Assembly (NCBI RefSeq): GCF_029784135.1
Contig: NC_073746.1
Coordinates: forward strand, 150,771,056-150,835,055
Length of the DNA stretch: 64,000 nucleotides
Direction of reading: 5' to 3'
Source of the DNA: Toxorhynchites rutilus septentrionalis
Taxonomy: Eukaryota; Arthropoda; Insecta; Diptera; Culicidae
Both the position numbers and the translations under genes were made by a program. Numbering within the stretch: the stretch's first letter is position 1; each line of letters opens with the position of its first letter. Under the pieces are notes generated by a model. It was not told the DNA's origin, made no database searches, and worked only from the letters and a program-made list of their open reading frames with translations. This document shows positions 33,587-45,384 of this stretch, piece by piece.

Positions 33587-36565
33587 TACTAGAAAAATCT
33601 TGAAATATCGAAAAAAAAATTGAGGCATTTAGAGATTCAATTATACTCCATTTCATATTTTAATGTACGCCTTTTCTAGATGTGTGAATTTTTTCAGAAT
33701 TTTAACAGTGTTACGCGATACAAAAAATATATATTTATGAAATTTTGATTTTTTTTACAATTTTGTGACTTAGTACTGGTTTAATTTCTATTTAAATGTG
33801 TTTGTATGTGGTTTCTGATATTTGTGATTTTTTTTCAGAAAATTTCGAAAATTGCGCGGTACGAAAATATCCTGAAATTTTTAAAAAAAATTTTTTTTGT
33901 TTCTTTTTTGTTTATTTTCTAATATTTTGTTCATTTTCCTAAAATCTTTAATTGCATTGTATCCATGTATTCGTGAAGAACCTTATCACCAGTGCTGTGG
34001 AACATTTTGTATAAGATATCAAATTAGAAAATTAGGTAATTTTTCTGAAGACGAATTTCATGCCAACTCGACTGGCCGTTGGCAGCACCATCTCAGAGAG
34101 CAGTGAAACGTTGTGGATGTAATGACATGGGTCATTTAAGCAACTTTGCATACTTGAAATATTCGAAGAATAATTAGACTACTTTTTGGGAAAAGCCAAT
34201 TTTTTTTTCTTAATTTTTTACAAAAATTTATAACTTAAAAATTATGATACCTACAAAATTCTTGTCAAAAGATGAAATGTAGGAAATTATTTAAGTTCTC
34301 ACAAAAAAATACCAAAACTTTTTTGGAAAAAAATCGCTGACAAAAAAGTTATTTTAAAAATTAAAGTTGATTTTTCTCAAAAACGTATTTTTTAAATACC
34401 CGAAAATATATATATATGAATAGCCCTTACAATTTCCAACAAGTCGTCCATACATCGAAAGATGGGCACATTTACAGGGAAAAAGTTTTTCGAACAACAA
34501 CTTTTTCATGTTTTCTTTGAAAAAAATACAACTTATTCTAATTTTGTTAAAACTCAAGGTAGCGATATGCTGTATTCGACAAAGTATTAGATCTTATTAA
34601 AATATAAACTTTTGTCGAAGAAATCAACTTTCTATCTTTGAGAGTTTTTGGAATATAAGTCTTTTTTCTATGAAGACTCCTGAAAAAAATAATGTTTGCT
34701 CGTAACATTTTTGTGTGTAAATTCTCACGTTTGACATGTTTCTAAATAGAGAAAAATTAGCAGAGCAGAGAGCAGAGAGAATGGAATGTAGGAAATTATT
34801 TTGGTTTTCATTAAAAATTATTACGAATTTTTTTGGAAAAAAATCATTGAAAAAAAAATATTTTGAAAATTAAAATTCACTTTTCTCGAAAACATATGCT
34901 TTTAAAATTCTGAAAAAATAGATATAAATAGCTCTTAAGATTTCCAACCAGTTTTCCATACATCGGACGATGGGCACATTTACATGGAAAAAGTATTTCG
35001 AACAACAACTTTTTAATTTGTTTTTCTTTGAAAAAATACTATTAATGTTTAATTCGTTACATTTTTGTGTATAAATTATCGCAATTTACATGCTCTGCTA
35101 ACTGTTCTCTATTTAGAAACAAGCCAAGAACATGTCAAACGTGAGAATTTACACACAAAAATGTTACGAGCAAAACATAATTTTTTTCAGGATTCTTCAT
35201 AGAAAAATGACTTATATTTCAAAGACTATAAAAGATAGAAAGTTGTTGTCTTCGACAAAAGTTTATATTTTAACCAGATCTACAACTTTGTCGAATACAC
35301 TATATCGCTATATATAAATATACATATGTGTACCTCTTTTTTCGAATTTTCCCTCTTTATTTTCAATATCCTTGTTTTATATATAAGATATACATAGTCA
35401 TTTTTTTAGAATTTTCCTATTTATCTCAAATATCCTCTAAAGTATTATTTCATTCGCATTTGAGTGAAGTTTGTGAGTTTGTTACAAAATACATAGAAGA
35501 CGCATTTCTGATCAGCCGTTCTCCTGTGATGATGAGTTATACGTACGTGTGCGAGAAACCTTCAAAAATTTGGGTTTTTTTATTTTTAGATCCATAAAAA
35601 CATAATTTTCATTTAAATGTACCTGTTTTTTATATGCGATTTTTTTTCTCAGTATTTTAGAGCATTGTGCGGTACAATTTTTTGATAATTGAAAATTTTG
35701 GAATTATCAAATTAAGTTTTGGGATACTGTACTGCTTTGAAATGTGTTCGTACGTGTTTTTTTATATTTATGATTTTCTTTATAATGTATCGAGGATTGA
35801 ACGAACTATTTTTTCCTAATTTTTACCGTCTGCATTTTTTTATGAAATAAAAATGTAGATTTAAATTCATAAGACTAAACAAATCAACATCCGATCCATT
35901 TACTCGTATAGAAATATCCATTCGAAATTCAAGAAAAAAAAAAATAAATAAATTTTCGATGGTAATTTTATCGTAGTAAGATGCACCATGAGTATTTTTT
36001 TCATATTTTCTTTTCCAAGCTATTGAAAATGTCGTAAAGAAGAAAAAATACTACGTTTTTTGCAATAGCTCTTAAAGTGAACCATATTCAGAATATGATT
36101 CAGAAAAATTATCTAATTTACAATAATACTTTCCATAGTATTGGTGATAAGGTTTGGAGCTCTTTTCACGAATACACGAATACAATACAATAACAGAAAA
36201 ATACAGGAAATAAAAAAAATGAGATAATATTAGGAAATTACAAAAACTAGAAATAAAAAATTATCATTAAAAATATATTAGATATTTTCATGTTCTCTAA
36301 ATATTCTGAAAAAAGATCAACAATATCAAAATACACATACAAAAACAAAGAAAAACATATATATTTGAATATAAATTTAACTTGTAATGGGCCTCAAAAT
36401 TCTAAGTATACTCAAATTTTAGAAATATTTTTTGTACCGCCCAACACAATTAAAGTTCTGTAAGAGATCACACATATCTAGAAGAACCTTAGAAACATAT
36501 TTAAAAACGAATTAAAATAGTACTGAATCTTCAAATCTCTTAAAAAAATTCAATATTTAAACATT
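33587..36565. repeat. Large palindromic AT-rich element
   Basis: Left-arm phrases at 33631 (AGATTCAATTATACTCC), 33960 (GTATTCGTGAAGAACC) and 34560-34775 reappear inverted at about 36520, 36165 and 35090-35310. The centre also holds a direct duplication (34375-34530 against 34870-35040). The 5' start of the left arm lies at about 27930-28145, before the composite element. A relative is at 44270-45384. No ORF with a known domain was found. Confidence 0.55.
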
Positions 36566-36570
36566 TTTTT

Positions 36571-37480
36571 AGTACCGTCATCGGGGGGCAAATTGATCAC
36601 CGGGGTGAAATTGATCAAACGTATTACTGAAAACAAACATAAATTTTCAGAGGTATTATGCAATTTAATTTTAAACTTTGTTAATCTAACATATCCAATA
36701 ATCACCCGAAGGTTCGTTTGGTCAACGGCCCTCAACGGATCAGTCATTAAATTGCATAAAAATAATATTTTTCTGGATAGCATTTTCGTTTCCATTTTTA
36801 TCTCTTGAAAAGAAACATATTTTCAACACATCAAACCAATATTTATAGACGCTAAACACATTAATGCACTTCTAGCCGATACTTGATGAGTTGAATGACT
36901 AATAAAATACTTGTAATTACTATTCAAACAAGTGAGAAAAAACTATTTTACAAAAAAGCACCACGAATGACCCGAACCGAATTCCATCATGCGACATATC
37001 AAACGTTTTGGTTTGTCAAAACTAGTTCATTGGAGTCCATTTCAAGGGTTTTTGGTCACATTAGGATAACCCGAATGGTCTTCGGATGATCTGCAGTTCA
37101 GTGTTTTAATCGAGTTATGGAAAGGCATGACCGCACCTTTAGGTGGATTAAATCAGGTTTTTGTATCCTCAAATCCAAACCCATTTAAATGACCACAGGT
37201 GAAGAAATAATTGATTTCCTATACATTTTTGTGCATATGACACTAAAAAATCCTGATAAACATAGATTGATCAATTTCACTCCAAAGCTACATTTTTAAA
37301 TTTTCCGCTAAAAACATTCCAAATCAACGATTAAAGATTTTTTTGAACAAAATTTCCATAACGTTTTGTGGCCTTAGCACCAGTATTGATTGATAATTGG
37401 GGATAGATTTAACAAAAAATTTCGGAAACATTTACATTTTTCTGAAAATTGTGATCAATTTGCCCCCGGTTTACGGTGCT
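36571..37480. mobile_element. TIR element, about 0.9 kb, GGGGGCAAATTGATCA ends
   Basis: Left AGTACCGTCATCGGGGGGCA and right complement AGCACCGTAAACCGGGGGCA, both continuing AATTGATCAC. A third GTGAAATTGATCAA-type phrase occurs at 36604 and its inverse at 37266. No transposase was found, so it is non-autonomous. Confidence 0.6.
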
Positions 37481-37489
37481 AAAATTTTT

Positions 37490-37720
37490 GATAAACTTTT
37501 TTTTTGATAATATTTTTTCGAAAATTCATAAAAATTTTATGTTCAACAATGTTTGTCAAAAATATTTTTAGCATATTGGACTAATTTTTTGAATTTTCTA
37601 CATGACTATTTATATGAAAAAAAATTGAAAAACATGATAAATATATATTTTAGATATTACAAAATAAACAATTTTTTTCGTAAATAAAAAAGAGTACTAT
37701 TTTTTTCCTCAGTGTATATA
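37490..37720 (+). repeat. Foldback family B, right-arm copy
   Basis: Same order of phrases as 14700-14935 (TTCGAAAATTCATAAAAATT, TTGGACTAATTTTT, CTACATGACT, AAAGAGTACTATTTTTTT, CTCAGTGTATA). Its partner arm is not seen beside it. Confidence 0.6.
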
Positions 37721-38555
37721 AGATAAGTGTATATAAGACAGTCACCGTTTTCACCACGTGTTTGGAGTATCGTCCGTAGGGGATCAAAGCCATCATCCCT
37801 GATTCAGTGGACACAACCGTTTGGTAATCAGCTGCTTGTTGATTCATCCTGTTCGTCTGTAGGGGCCCCAGCCAAAAGCCCTGAGTCAGTGGACGACTCT
37901 TTCGACGGTTGTTTAGCCAACATTGTGACGTATTGATAATATCATCCTGCTGTAAACGCCTAACCAACAGGAAGTGATCGTTCATCATCGACCATCACCA
38001 TCTCGAATCATCTGTGGACTTCTCGTCGCACACCTACTACGCACACTACAGCAATCGACCCGACATCGCAGAGCGCTCTGTTACGGGCCAACATGACGCC
38101 TAAAACCAACACCAACAACGCCACCTGGTTGTCAGCAGTAAAGAAAGGTTAGCCTTACTTGAATTTGTTCGTCCTATTATATGCACACATATTATATTTC
38201 GATTATATATGAATTATTGAATTCCGTTGAATTACATTATTGAAGATGAATTTTGAGTAATTTAGAGTTGCGATTTGTTTAGACAATTGAATTTTCGGTT
38301 TCGTTAAGTTTCGGCATGATTGGCCACTAGTGTGGGAATTAATCGTTTAGGTGAGCCTTTGAGTTGTGCTAGAAGTGGTTTTGCGTCCACTTTACCTGCC
38401 CTGGGAGAGCTAGCGGGCAAAGTAACACGCTACTTCGCATCGATCCTCTTCGAGGGTCGTTGGCGCTTAAGCGGAGTGGTTTAGTCCAGGGACGGGAACA
38501 GTACGGGACTGGCTATTTTTCACGTGCGTAAAATTCTGAGTCTGATTAGCCGTCC
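37721..38555. other. Unique-looking sequence, no gene recognised
   Basis: Moderate GC. Two similar phrases, TTCAGTGGACACAACCG and AGTCAGTGGACGACTC, lie near 37802 and 37885. No ORF with a recognisable domain. Confidence 0.35.
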
Positions 38556-38559
38556 TGAT

Positions 38560-39080
38560 ACAAATTGGTACCCAACGCTTACGAATGTTACAAATTTTAT
38601 ATGTCGACAATCTGAATCGGTCCAGTAGTTCAAAAGTTATGAATTTTTGTAAAAGACATTTTGGAAGAATAGACAAAAAATGATTTTTCGGACCATCGGT
38701 TGACTTTGAAAAATCATAACTTTAAAATGACAAAAATCACATCTCTGATTTTTAGACATGCTGTGTAAAAAAAAACCTCAGCTTTCAAGAAAAAATATAA
38801 ATGAATATAGCGCCCTCTAGTTCAAAGCCATGAAACCATCAAAAATCAAATACAATCAATAATTACTGAAACAAAGTCCAACATTGTGGGAAGCGTAATA
38901 TTTTTCCCAAAAATACCAACTAATCGTCTTTAAATTGATATGTTGATAAGATATGAAAAGATATGAATTAAAAAAAAAGTCATTTTTGGGAAAAAGGCGA
39001 AAAAATGGATTTTTCGGACCATCCCAATATGAAAATGACCCTAATGAAAATATAAAAAATACGGGTCAAATAATATATTA
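38560..39080. repeat. Foldback family A, partial
   Basis: Carries TTTTTCGGACCATC twice (38682, 39010), GGTCCAGTAGTTCAAAAGTT and ACCCTAATGAAAAT, in the same order as the right arm of the complete copy at 53692-54920. Confidence 0.55.
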
Positions 39081-39084
39081 TAAA

Positions 39085-39680
39085 TAACAAACTAGAAAAA
39101 CAAACCACATATCAACAGATCAGCATGGCTTCTTCGCTGGTCGCCAAATCAACACAAACTTAGTGGAGTTCAGCTCCTTCTGTCTGTATCATATGGAGGA
39201 TGGAGCACAAGTTGATACCGTGTACACCGACATCAAAGCAGTATTCGATTAATTTTTTGCTATACTGACAGCAAAGTTAAAACTTTGGGGTGTCTTTGAT
39301 GTTCTCGTCCAATGGTTGGAATCCTCCTCGCAGACCGCTTACTCCCTGTGAAATTAGGGAACAATCGTTCCAGTGACTTTCAGAGTACATCAGGCATTCC
39401 GCAAGGAAGTAACGTTGGACCGCAACTCTGCTCAATTTACTACAACGATGTATGTCTGATACTTCCCCCAGGATGCAGAATCGCGTACGCTGATGTCCTC
39501 AAAATATTCCATGCTGTTCATTCAGTTACCGAGTGCTCCGAGCTGCAGAAATTGATTAACGTTTTCTACGAATGGTGCACATGTACTCAACTTAGCGTCG
39601 GCGTTGCGAGGTGCGCAGTGATCAGCTACAGTAAGAAGAAAACTCCGATACAATATGACTATTCTATTAACCTAAAGTGA
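39085..39680 (+). pseudogene. Jockey-type LINE RT fragment
   Basis: Reverse-transcriptase remnant. In order it encodes DQHGFFAGRQINTNLVEFSS, a region equivalent to TDIKAVFD with a stop, then after a shift TSGIPQGSNVGPQLCSIYYNDVC and the active-site segment AYADVLKIF, where the second Asp of YADD is Val. It ends with VISYSKKKTPIQYDY. Motif wording (SGIPQGS, INDV-like, CSVISF-like) matches jockey-clade mosquito elements and differs from the 17467 LINE. No ends or target duplication were located. Confidence 0.75.
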
Positions 39681-40079
39681 CCAGATGGTCAGAGGTCTAA
39701 CGCGAGACACAAAAAACAAAACGTTATGTATATACGTTTTGTGAACAAAAACCATAGTTTAGCGAGTCTAAACTGATCAGTATTATTTCTTTTTGAGTAT
39801 CGGCACTCAGTTGTGATTTTTCGGTGGTTTAGAATTTGTTTACGCCCGAAAATCACTCGCTCAATCAGAGCATTTACGCCTGGCAAGCACGATTCAAATT
39901 CTACAATTTTCTTCAAATTACCGAATGGAATGCTCGAAAATTCCAATTCATTTTTCATCGATTTTAGTACATTCAAAAAATGAACTAATTTCGGATGGCG
40001 ATGAAAGATAATTTATAGGAACAAATTTTCTTTAAATCTTACGTTTATCAAGTCTTCAACAAAAATTATTCAAGGCACA

Positions 40080-40830
40080 GCAGCAGCACCGTCAAGCAAC
40101 TTGATGATGTTTCCATACTGCAAGCTCCACCCCACAGCAAAGGAGTTGGTCATCCTGAGGCACTTTGTGTCCGCCAGATATAGCCAATCTGGTATTTTCA
40201 ATATCATCTCTTTGCCGCTCCTTAAGCCGGGAGATCGAAGCAACCAGCCAAACGGTGGAGAAGAATCTGGCCAAAATGCACATTTTTATGCGGAAGCGTC
40301 AAACGAGACCGGCCTTATCTGAGCAGCAGGCAATCACCTAGAAGGAGTAGCTTGAGGTGCTGGTGAAAAACTTCTTTTCGTACTCATAATAAAAGACGAA
40401 ACGTACTTGATGCTAGAATTCAACGAATGGCAGGGTACCGGGTACTTTACGTTCCCCAGGTAAGCGATGACGTCGAATATATCATTCACATCATGTTCTC
40501 GAAGAAGGTTCTTCTCTGACAGACGTGAAAAGAATGTCCAAGCCGTTCTTCTTTCGAGTCATATGGTGAACGGGGAGATATATAGTACGAAGTGCTTGCC
40601 GGAGTTGGGAAGGTGATGTGGTCTTTATGTCGAACCTGGGATCAGCCCATTATGCCAAAAGACCACTGGAGGATGAATCTGCTGGAGATAAACATTGTCG
40701 CGAAGATTATCAACCTTCCCAACATTCCACACTGCGCTCGATAGAAAACATTTGGGCGAATGGCCAAAATAGAGAGACAGACGACCACCAAAGCCACGAA
40801 AATGTAAAATAACACGCCGATATACATCTT
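40080..40830 (+). pseudogene. Decayed Tc1/mariner (ITm) transposase
   Basis: A scattered coding remnant on the plus strand. Near 40391 it reads IKDETYLMLEFNEWQG, equivalent to the first catalytic motif DDETY. Near 40625 it reads MSNLGSAHYAKRPLED, equivalent to (P)DLASAHYAK with Asp replaced. Near 40738 it reads LRSIENIWA, equivalent to the LRPIEKYWA Glu motif. Stops and frameshifts separate the pieces. It is related to, but clearly older than, the element at 29954. Confidence 0.65.
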
Positions 40831-41232
40831 TCCATCGGCCATGGTTCAGGTTCCGGCCAACTTCCGTAAAACCACCCAGCGCATTTACTTTACTTTATCA
40901 AACAACTCTGCCTCTTTCCGTCGAGTATACATTAGTTCTTCCGGCTTATTTAAAATGTTAAGCCCTGACCGAGCTAGGGGACCAAAAATGACTTTTCGTC
41001 TGACTCACGTTGGTCCCTGCGGATCAATAGGGGACTTTTATAAAAACCATTTTCCAATTTTGTTGCTGTCGCTTCCAGTTGACACTCTCTAAACTAAAAA
41101 GCCCAATTTCGGTGCGATGAAACCAGCTCAACGTATTAAACTTTGGATGCATTAGAATCGCTCTTGAACAGTCTGCCAAATAAAAGATTTTTTTGAGGTT
41201 CATCCATTTAAGAAAATCAACATGATCAAATT

Positions 41233-41530
41233 ATGATATTGAAATATATTGATAAATTAAATGCTCGGCCGCATGTCGCGAAACCTGTCAAAACATACTT
41301 GGAAATGCTGGAATGGGAGGTCCTATCCCACCCACCGTATTCTCCAGATATTGCGCCGTCCGATTATTACCTTTTTCGATCGTTGCAACATGGCCTGGTT
41401 GACCAGCAAAGTCAAAAGTCAAAAATTGGATCCTGGTTAGCCGACAAACTGATTATTTCCGCAAAGGGATCCGTGAATTTCCAGCAAGATGGGAAAAAGT
41501 TGTGACTAGCGATAGATATTAAATTTGTAA
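41233..41530 (+). pseudogene. mariner transposase C-terminal fragment
   Basis: Encodes NARPHVAKPVKTYLEMLEWE, then LSHPPYSPDIAPSDYYLFRS with the third catalytic Asp preserved, then LVDQQSQ and a short C-terminus. It is the D34D mariner family also seen at 46667-47570. The N-terminal half is missing or unrecognisable. Confidence 0.8.
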
Positions 41531-41599
41531 CCATTTTTGCAGAATAAAGCATCAATTTTTACTTACCTGTACTCCTATTAAATAAATAAATAGAAAAAA

Positions 41600-42299
41600 A
41601 TTAAATGCTCTTGAGCAACTTTTTTCGGTCATAAGATGTAGAAAAAAAAGTCACAGGAGGGTTCTGTCCGAGACACAACCGCATTGTTGACGTAGGATTC
41701 CGTTAGGCTATCTGTTGATTTTGGATATGTTTGAAGAATTACATAGTTAAACTCTTTGATAATGATTCGATGGCCCCCTCAAAAGCGCCGTTATGTTTGG
41801 TTATTGATTTCCGAACACAATTAGCAATTTTTCTCCCCAGTAAAAACATGTTACTTTAATATAGCGAAAACATATTTGAACTGGAAAAGGTAATTTTCTT
41901 TTATAATTTTTACTTTCTGAGTGTTTATTCAACCCAATGTGAATTTTAATTGGACTAACAACACCTAATACTATATGTAGAGCAATCACTTTTTTTCTAA
42001 TATTTCTTCATTTTTTTTTCAATTTTTCTCGCCGTATAAACTTTCCTTGGGTGAAAATGAACACAACAAAACAGACAGCTTAAACCAAACGACCCGTTCT
42101 CGAGTGGGAACACACCTTGGTTTTTATTTATGAAAATTGATATAAATCATATATAAAGTCATTTTTAACACAACTGGTACCATATACAATTTTACACTTA
42201 CACTTGTGCTAAATTTTTCACAATACACGATCGGTCATTGATATGAAATTTCACGAAGCAGCCAATATTAAAGTTCCAAATTTTTTTTTTTTTTTTGCT
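41600..42299. other. No gene recognised
   Basis: AT-rich intronic sequence. An inverted relationship to any other part was not noticed. Confidence 0.35.
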
Positions 42300-42802
42300 A
42301 GAACTAATCGTATCACTCACCTGGGGGCATTTTTATATTGCAACTTTCATATATTTGCAATGCCGATTTCCTTCGGGCACCTTGGTTTTGATATTTCTGT
42401 TAGGGAATACATTTCAGTAGGAACAAAAGCTCCCCCTACTTTCATGTATTTTCAATGTCGATTTCCCCCAAGCAGCTTGGTTTTGATGTCTTTGTTAGGG
42501 ACGACCCGCCGCATGTGTCGTCAATTTCGACCAACCAGAAGTGAGTATTTCCGTTAGGGGTTGATAGGGGTTGAGATTTTTCAATTGTTCGATAGTTTGT
42601 TTAATGACATATATTATTTTCTTCAATACAAAAAATTGTTATGGAGTGCCGAAATCGATTGATGCAAAAATGTTATCAATCCATCATGAAATGACTGAGC
42701 AATAAGCGTTTGAAATTGGACAATTTTCACGATGTGCTCGATTTTCGATTTTCAATTTGTTCCCCAATGTGTTCCCGAAAGACGTAATCCTACGTCAAAA
42801 TA
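42300..42802 (-). mobile_element. GACGTAG-terminus element, minus, partial
   Basis: Reversed copy of part of the 442 / 28738 family: TTGGTTTTGATGTCTTTGTT matches the inverse of 29025-29045, TTTCATGTATTTTCAATG the inverse of 29065-29085, and the terminus GACGTAATCCTACGTC lies at 42781-42796. Confidence 0.55.
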
Positions 42803-42834
42803 CCAGAAGTGTTGAAAAAAGGATGAACATATTT

Positions 42835-42897
42835 TTGCCCGCTCGCTACCTTTAGCGTGAGAGCTACGGATGTTACCACTACACCAGATCGCCTCCA
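42835..42897 (-). repeat. SINE head, tRNA-like, minus
   Basis: Minus strand reads GGCGATCTGGTGTAGTGGTA followed by ACATCCGTAGCTCTCACGC. This has a clear box A and resembles the head of the SINE at 2121-2266. Box B and the body are missing. Confidence 0.55.
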
Positions 42898-43139
42898 ATA
42901 CGCAGGTACTTTTGTTCTGGTAACCCAATTGCATTCAAAGTCGATTCTGACTCTCGAATTTCTGAAAAATAATTAATCGTTTAACCAAATGGAATCGAAC
43001 TGATGTTGTGCTTCCTAGGTGGAAATTACTCCATTATCTTCCGCTAACGTTTGACCATCAATCTACTTCCAGATTCCTACCTTTTTTTTCCAAAAAGTGT
43101 TAGAATTTAACCACGGAACTTTTCTTGTTATCTTTGCAG

Positions 43140-43303
43140 AGGCGATAAAATACTACGGAAACCGACTGACAGATTACGAGAAGCAGGAAATCGAGAAGTA
43201 TCCAGAAGTCTACTTCCTAGGTCTCGAATCCAACAAAATCAATGCAAAGCAGGGGACTGCGCTCAATTCGGGCTACGATGATGACAATGGCAGTTACAAC
43301 AAA
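43140..43303 (+). CDS. DYRK2-type kinase, exon 2 (NAPA/DH-box region)
   Basis: The second visible exon of the kinase gene. The acceptor TTATCTTTGCAG ends at 43139 and the donor GTGAGC starts at 43304. The first two bases complete the Glu codon begun at 6744. It reads EAIKYYGNRLTDYEKQEIEK, then YPEVYFLGLESNKINA, and ends in the acidic DYRK-homology box YDDDNGSYNK. This region assists autophosphorylation of the activation-loop tyrosine in DYRK2-class kinases. It ends in phase 0 and is followed by a 130-bp intron. Confidence 0.93.
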
Positions 43304-43433
43304 GTGAGCAATCACACAAATTCCTTTCCTTTCCCATCCCTTCAATTTTATTTTCGTTTATTTTATTTACTCTTTTACACTCCCGTGAATTGATATCATG
43401 CCGCGACAGAATTCAAAACATTTTCTTCGACAG

Positions 43434-43711
43434 ATTCTCCGCGATCACATTGGCTACCGGTACGAGGTGCTCGAGGTGATCGGCAAGGGTAGCTTCGGTC
43501 AGGTGATCCGGGCGCTGGACTACAAAACCAACCAGCATGTCGCCATCAAAATTATCCGCAACAAGAAACGCTTCCACCACCAGGCTCTGGTCGAGGTACG
43601 GATACTGGACGAGTTGCGCAAGAAGGATGCGGACGGGTCGTACAACGTCATACACATGCTGGACTATTTCTATTTCCGCAATCATCTGTGCATCAGTTTC
43701 GAGCTGATGAG
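43434..43711 (+). CDS. DYRK2-type kinase, exon 3 (kinase N-lobe)
   Basis: Start of the catalytic domain. The acceptor TTCTTCGACAG ends at 43433 and the donor GTATGT starts at 43712 after a phase-2 end. It encodes [20 protein letters not shown] (glycine-rich loop), [20 protein letters not shown] with the ATP-anchoring Lys and the helix-C Glu (VEVRILDEL), and [14 protein letters not shown] at the hinge. These are close to invariant DYRK2/3/4 features. The HCDLKPEN and DFGSS segments should be in later exons. I did not find them in the window, so the next intron probably exceeds 20 kb. The matching fly gene is inferred to be smi35A (Dyrk2). Confidence 0.95.
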
Positions 43712-43729
43712 GTATGTACTTATTTTTTT

Positions 43730-43996
43730 CTAACGATCGTAATATTCAATCCGAGCACACGGTCCATTGGGTCCCCAGCAGGGTGTGCAGTAAGGATTAC
43801 AGGGTCCATATGAGACACAAGGTGGACAGCGGTGTGGGGATAGGCAAGGTCCGCATCCGTGTGAACAGCAGCATGATCAATCTGTTGAAATAATCGTGAT
43901 TCGGGTTTCGTTTAATTCAAAATGATCAGCTCAAAAAATACTCACCACAGTTCCATAAGGGCGTCGGGGAAAAGAACAGGGATTGCAAAATTTCAT
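43730..43996 (-). pseudogene. Mst84D-like Cys-Gly-Pro protein, antisense copy, probably broken
   Basis: Minus-strand relative of the gene at 49343. The putative exon 1 (43996-43946) is 51 nt, exactly the length of exon 1 there, and encodes MKFCNPC...; it is followed by a GTGAGT donor. A 64-bp intron ends in TTTCAACAG, and exon 2 runs 43881-43730. The Cys-rich frame of exon 2 reads CCSHGCGPCLSPHRCPPC, then YGPCNPYCTPCWGPNGPC and a stop at 43730-43732. However, that frame has a TGA just before the first Cys pair and does not match the exon 1 phase, so as written the gene cannot be translated through. Either it is a pseudogene or one base differs from the true sequence. It ends 19 bp from the DYRK exon 3 donor. 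Confidence 0.55.
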
Positions 43997-44269
43997 TCTT
44001 CGTGGCAATGGACAACGATGAGATAACATGAAGTATTGCTTTGTAATATCACATAAATTTTGAATGGTTCGCTTCGTCCGAAAGTGAATAATTGAATGAT
44101 TCTCATTGAGTTTTCAGTTTGCCCAATGGCTACTGTGTGATTTTTTTTTGCTTTGCGGAATTCAAGGTGATTTGAATAGGTGGTATAATTTCTGAAATCC
44201 TTAAGGTGGCCGTACACTGATTGACCGGAGGTCAAATATTTGACACTTTTTGACAGAAAAAATTTGGTC

Positions 44270-45384
44270 AAAATTTAGTACAAAGGGCCTGGCAGGGTAA
44301 GGAAGTAAAAAGTGCCCCCAAACCAAATCACTAGCTGTATGGCAAATATTTTAAAGGATATTAAATAAGAAATTTTGGCGGTTTATTTGAACCCCTATGT
44401 GGTTTGACGTAGGATCTATAGTGAAAAACGTACTTTTTCGTTTATTTCACGACATCCTCAAAAGATCCGAGAAAAAAATTTGAAAAAAATACTGAATGTG
44501 CATCTTACTACGGTGTATCAAGAAAAAATATCAAAAAAAATTTCATCAAAAATTTTAGTACTAAAAAAATATTGAAATTATGAGAAAAAAATTTCGGGAT
44601 TTAGAGATTCAGTACTACTCTAATTCATATTTAAATGTGCTCCTACGGCTTTTCTAGATTGATAAATATCTTCAATTTTTTTTTTCATCTAATAATAAAA
44701 AAAATAAATACACAGTACAAAAAAAAATTTATAGATTTTCTGGCATTTCGAAACTTTGAGACCCACAGCTGCTCAAATTTTTATTTAAATTCATTCGTTT
44801 GTGTCTTTTTTCTACATGTGGCAGAATTTTTCCTGAATTTTGAAGAGCACTGCGACGCACAAAAATAATTTTCTTCATCGTCTGCATTATTTTTTTTATT
44901 TTCTCGAAATTGATTATTTTATTGTATTCGTGGTTTTCAATTGTAAGATTAAAATAATAAAAAAATCGGATTTTTTTAAGTGTTCTTCTCATTAATCCGA
45001 ATGATCTTTTCACAAGGACTTTATTTTTTTTCTCACAGAGCTCTATCGTTCTGCTGACTCCTATGAATTTGGTAAACCATCTAAATCCAATGTAAATATA
45101 ATCTCATATATTTTAAGATACGAGAAAAAAAAGTTGTACAGCGCAATGCTCTAAATATACCGACAAAATTTAGACATATGAAAAACAAAATTTAAAAAAT
45201 ATTAGAGCAGTTATTGGTCTCTAAATTCAAAATAAATTAAAAATGCCCAAAGGCCAAAAAACAAAAATTTTTTAGCACACTCCTCTTAAAAATTCAAGAA
45301 AAAAATACGCTATATGTGGAAAAAACAACACATATGAACACATTTAAATAAAAATTAGAGTAAAATTAGGTCTCAGAGTAATAT
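44270..45384. repeat. Palindromic AT-rich element, relative of 27930-36565
   Basis: Left part (GGGCCTGGCAGGGTAAGGAAGT at 44286, shortened here) follows 27985-28145 and then 33587-33700 without the 5.4-kb composite element. The right half (45100-45384) mirrors the left (for example CTAAATTCATATTTAAATGT against ACATTTAAATAAAAATTAGA). No ORF with a domain. Confidence 0.55.

Noticed and set aside
43097..43393. DYRK exon 2 read as a 98-codon single-exon gene from an upstream ATG
   Set aside because: The ATG lies before the CAG acceptor and the end runs into the intron; the G|AG codon join with 6744 and the DYRK motifs support splicing.
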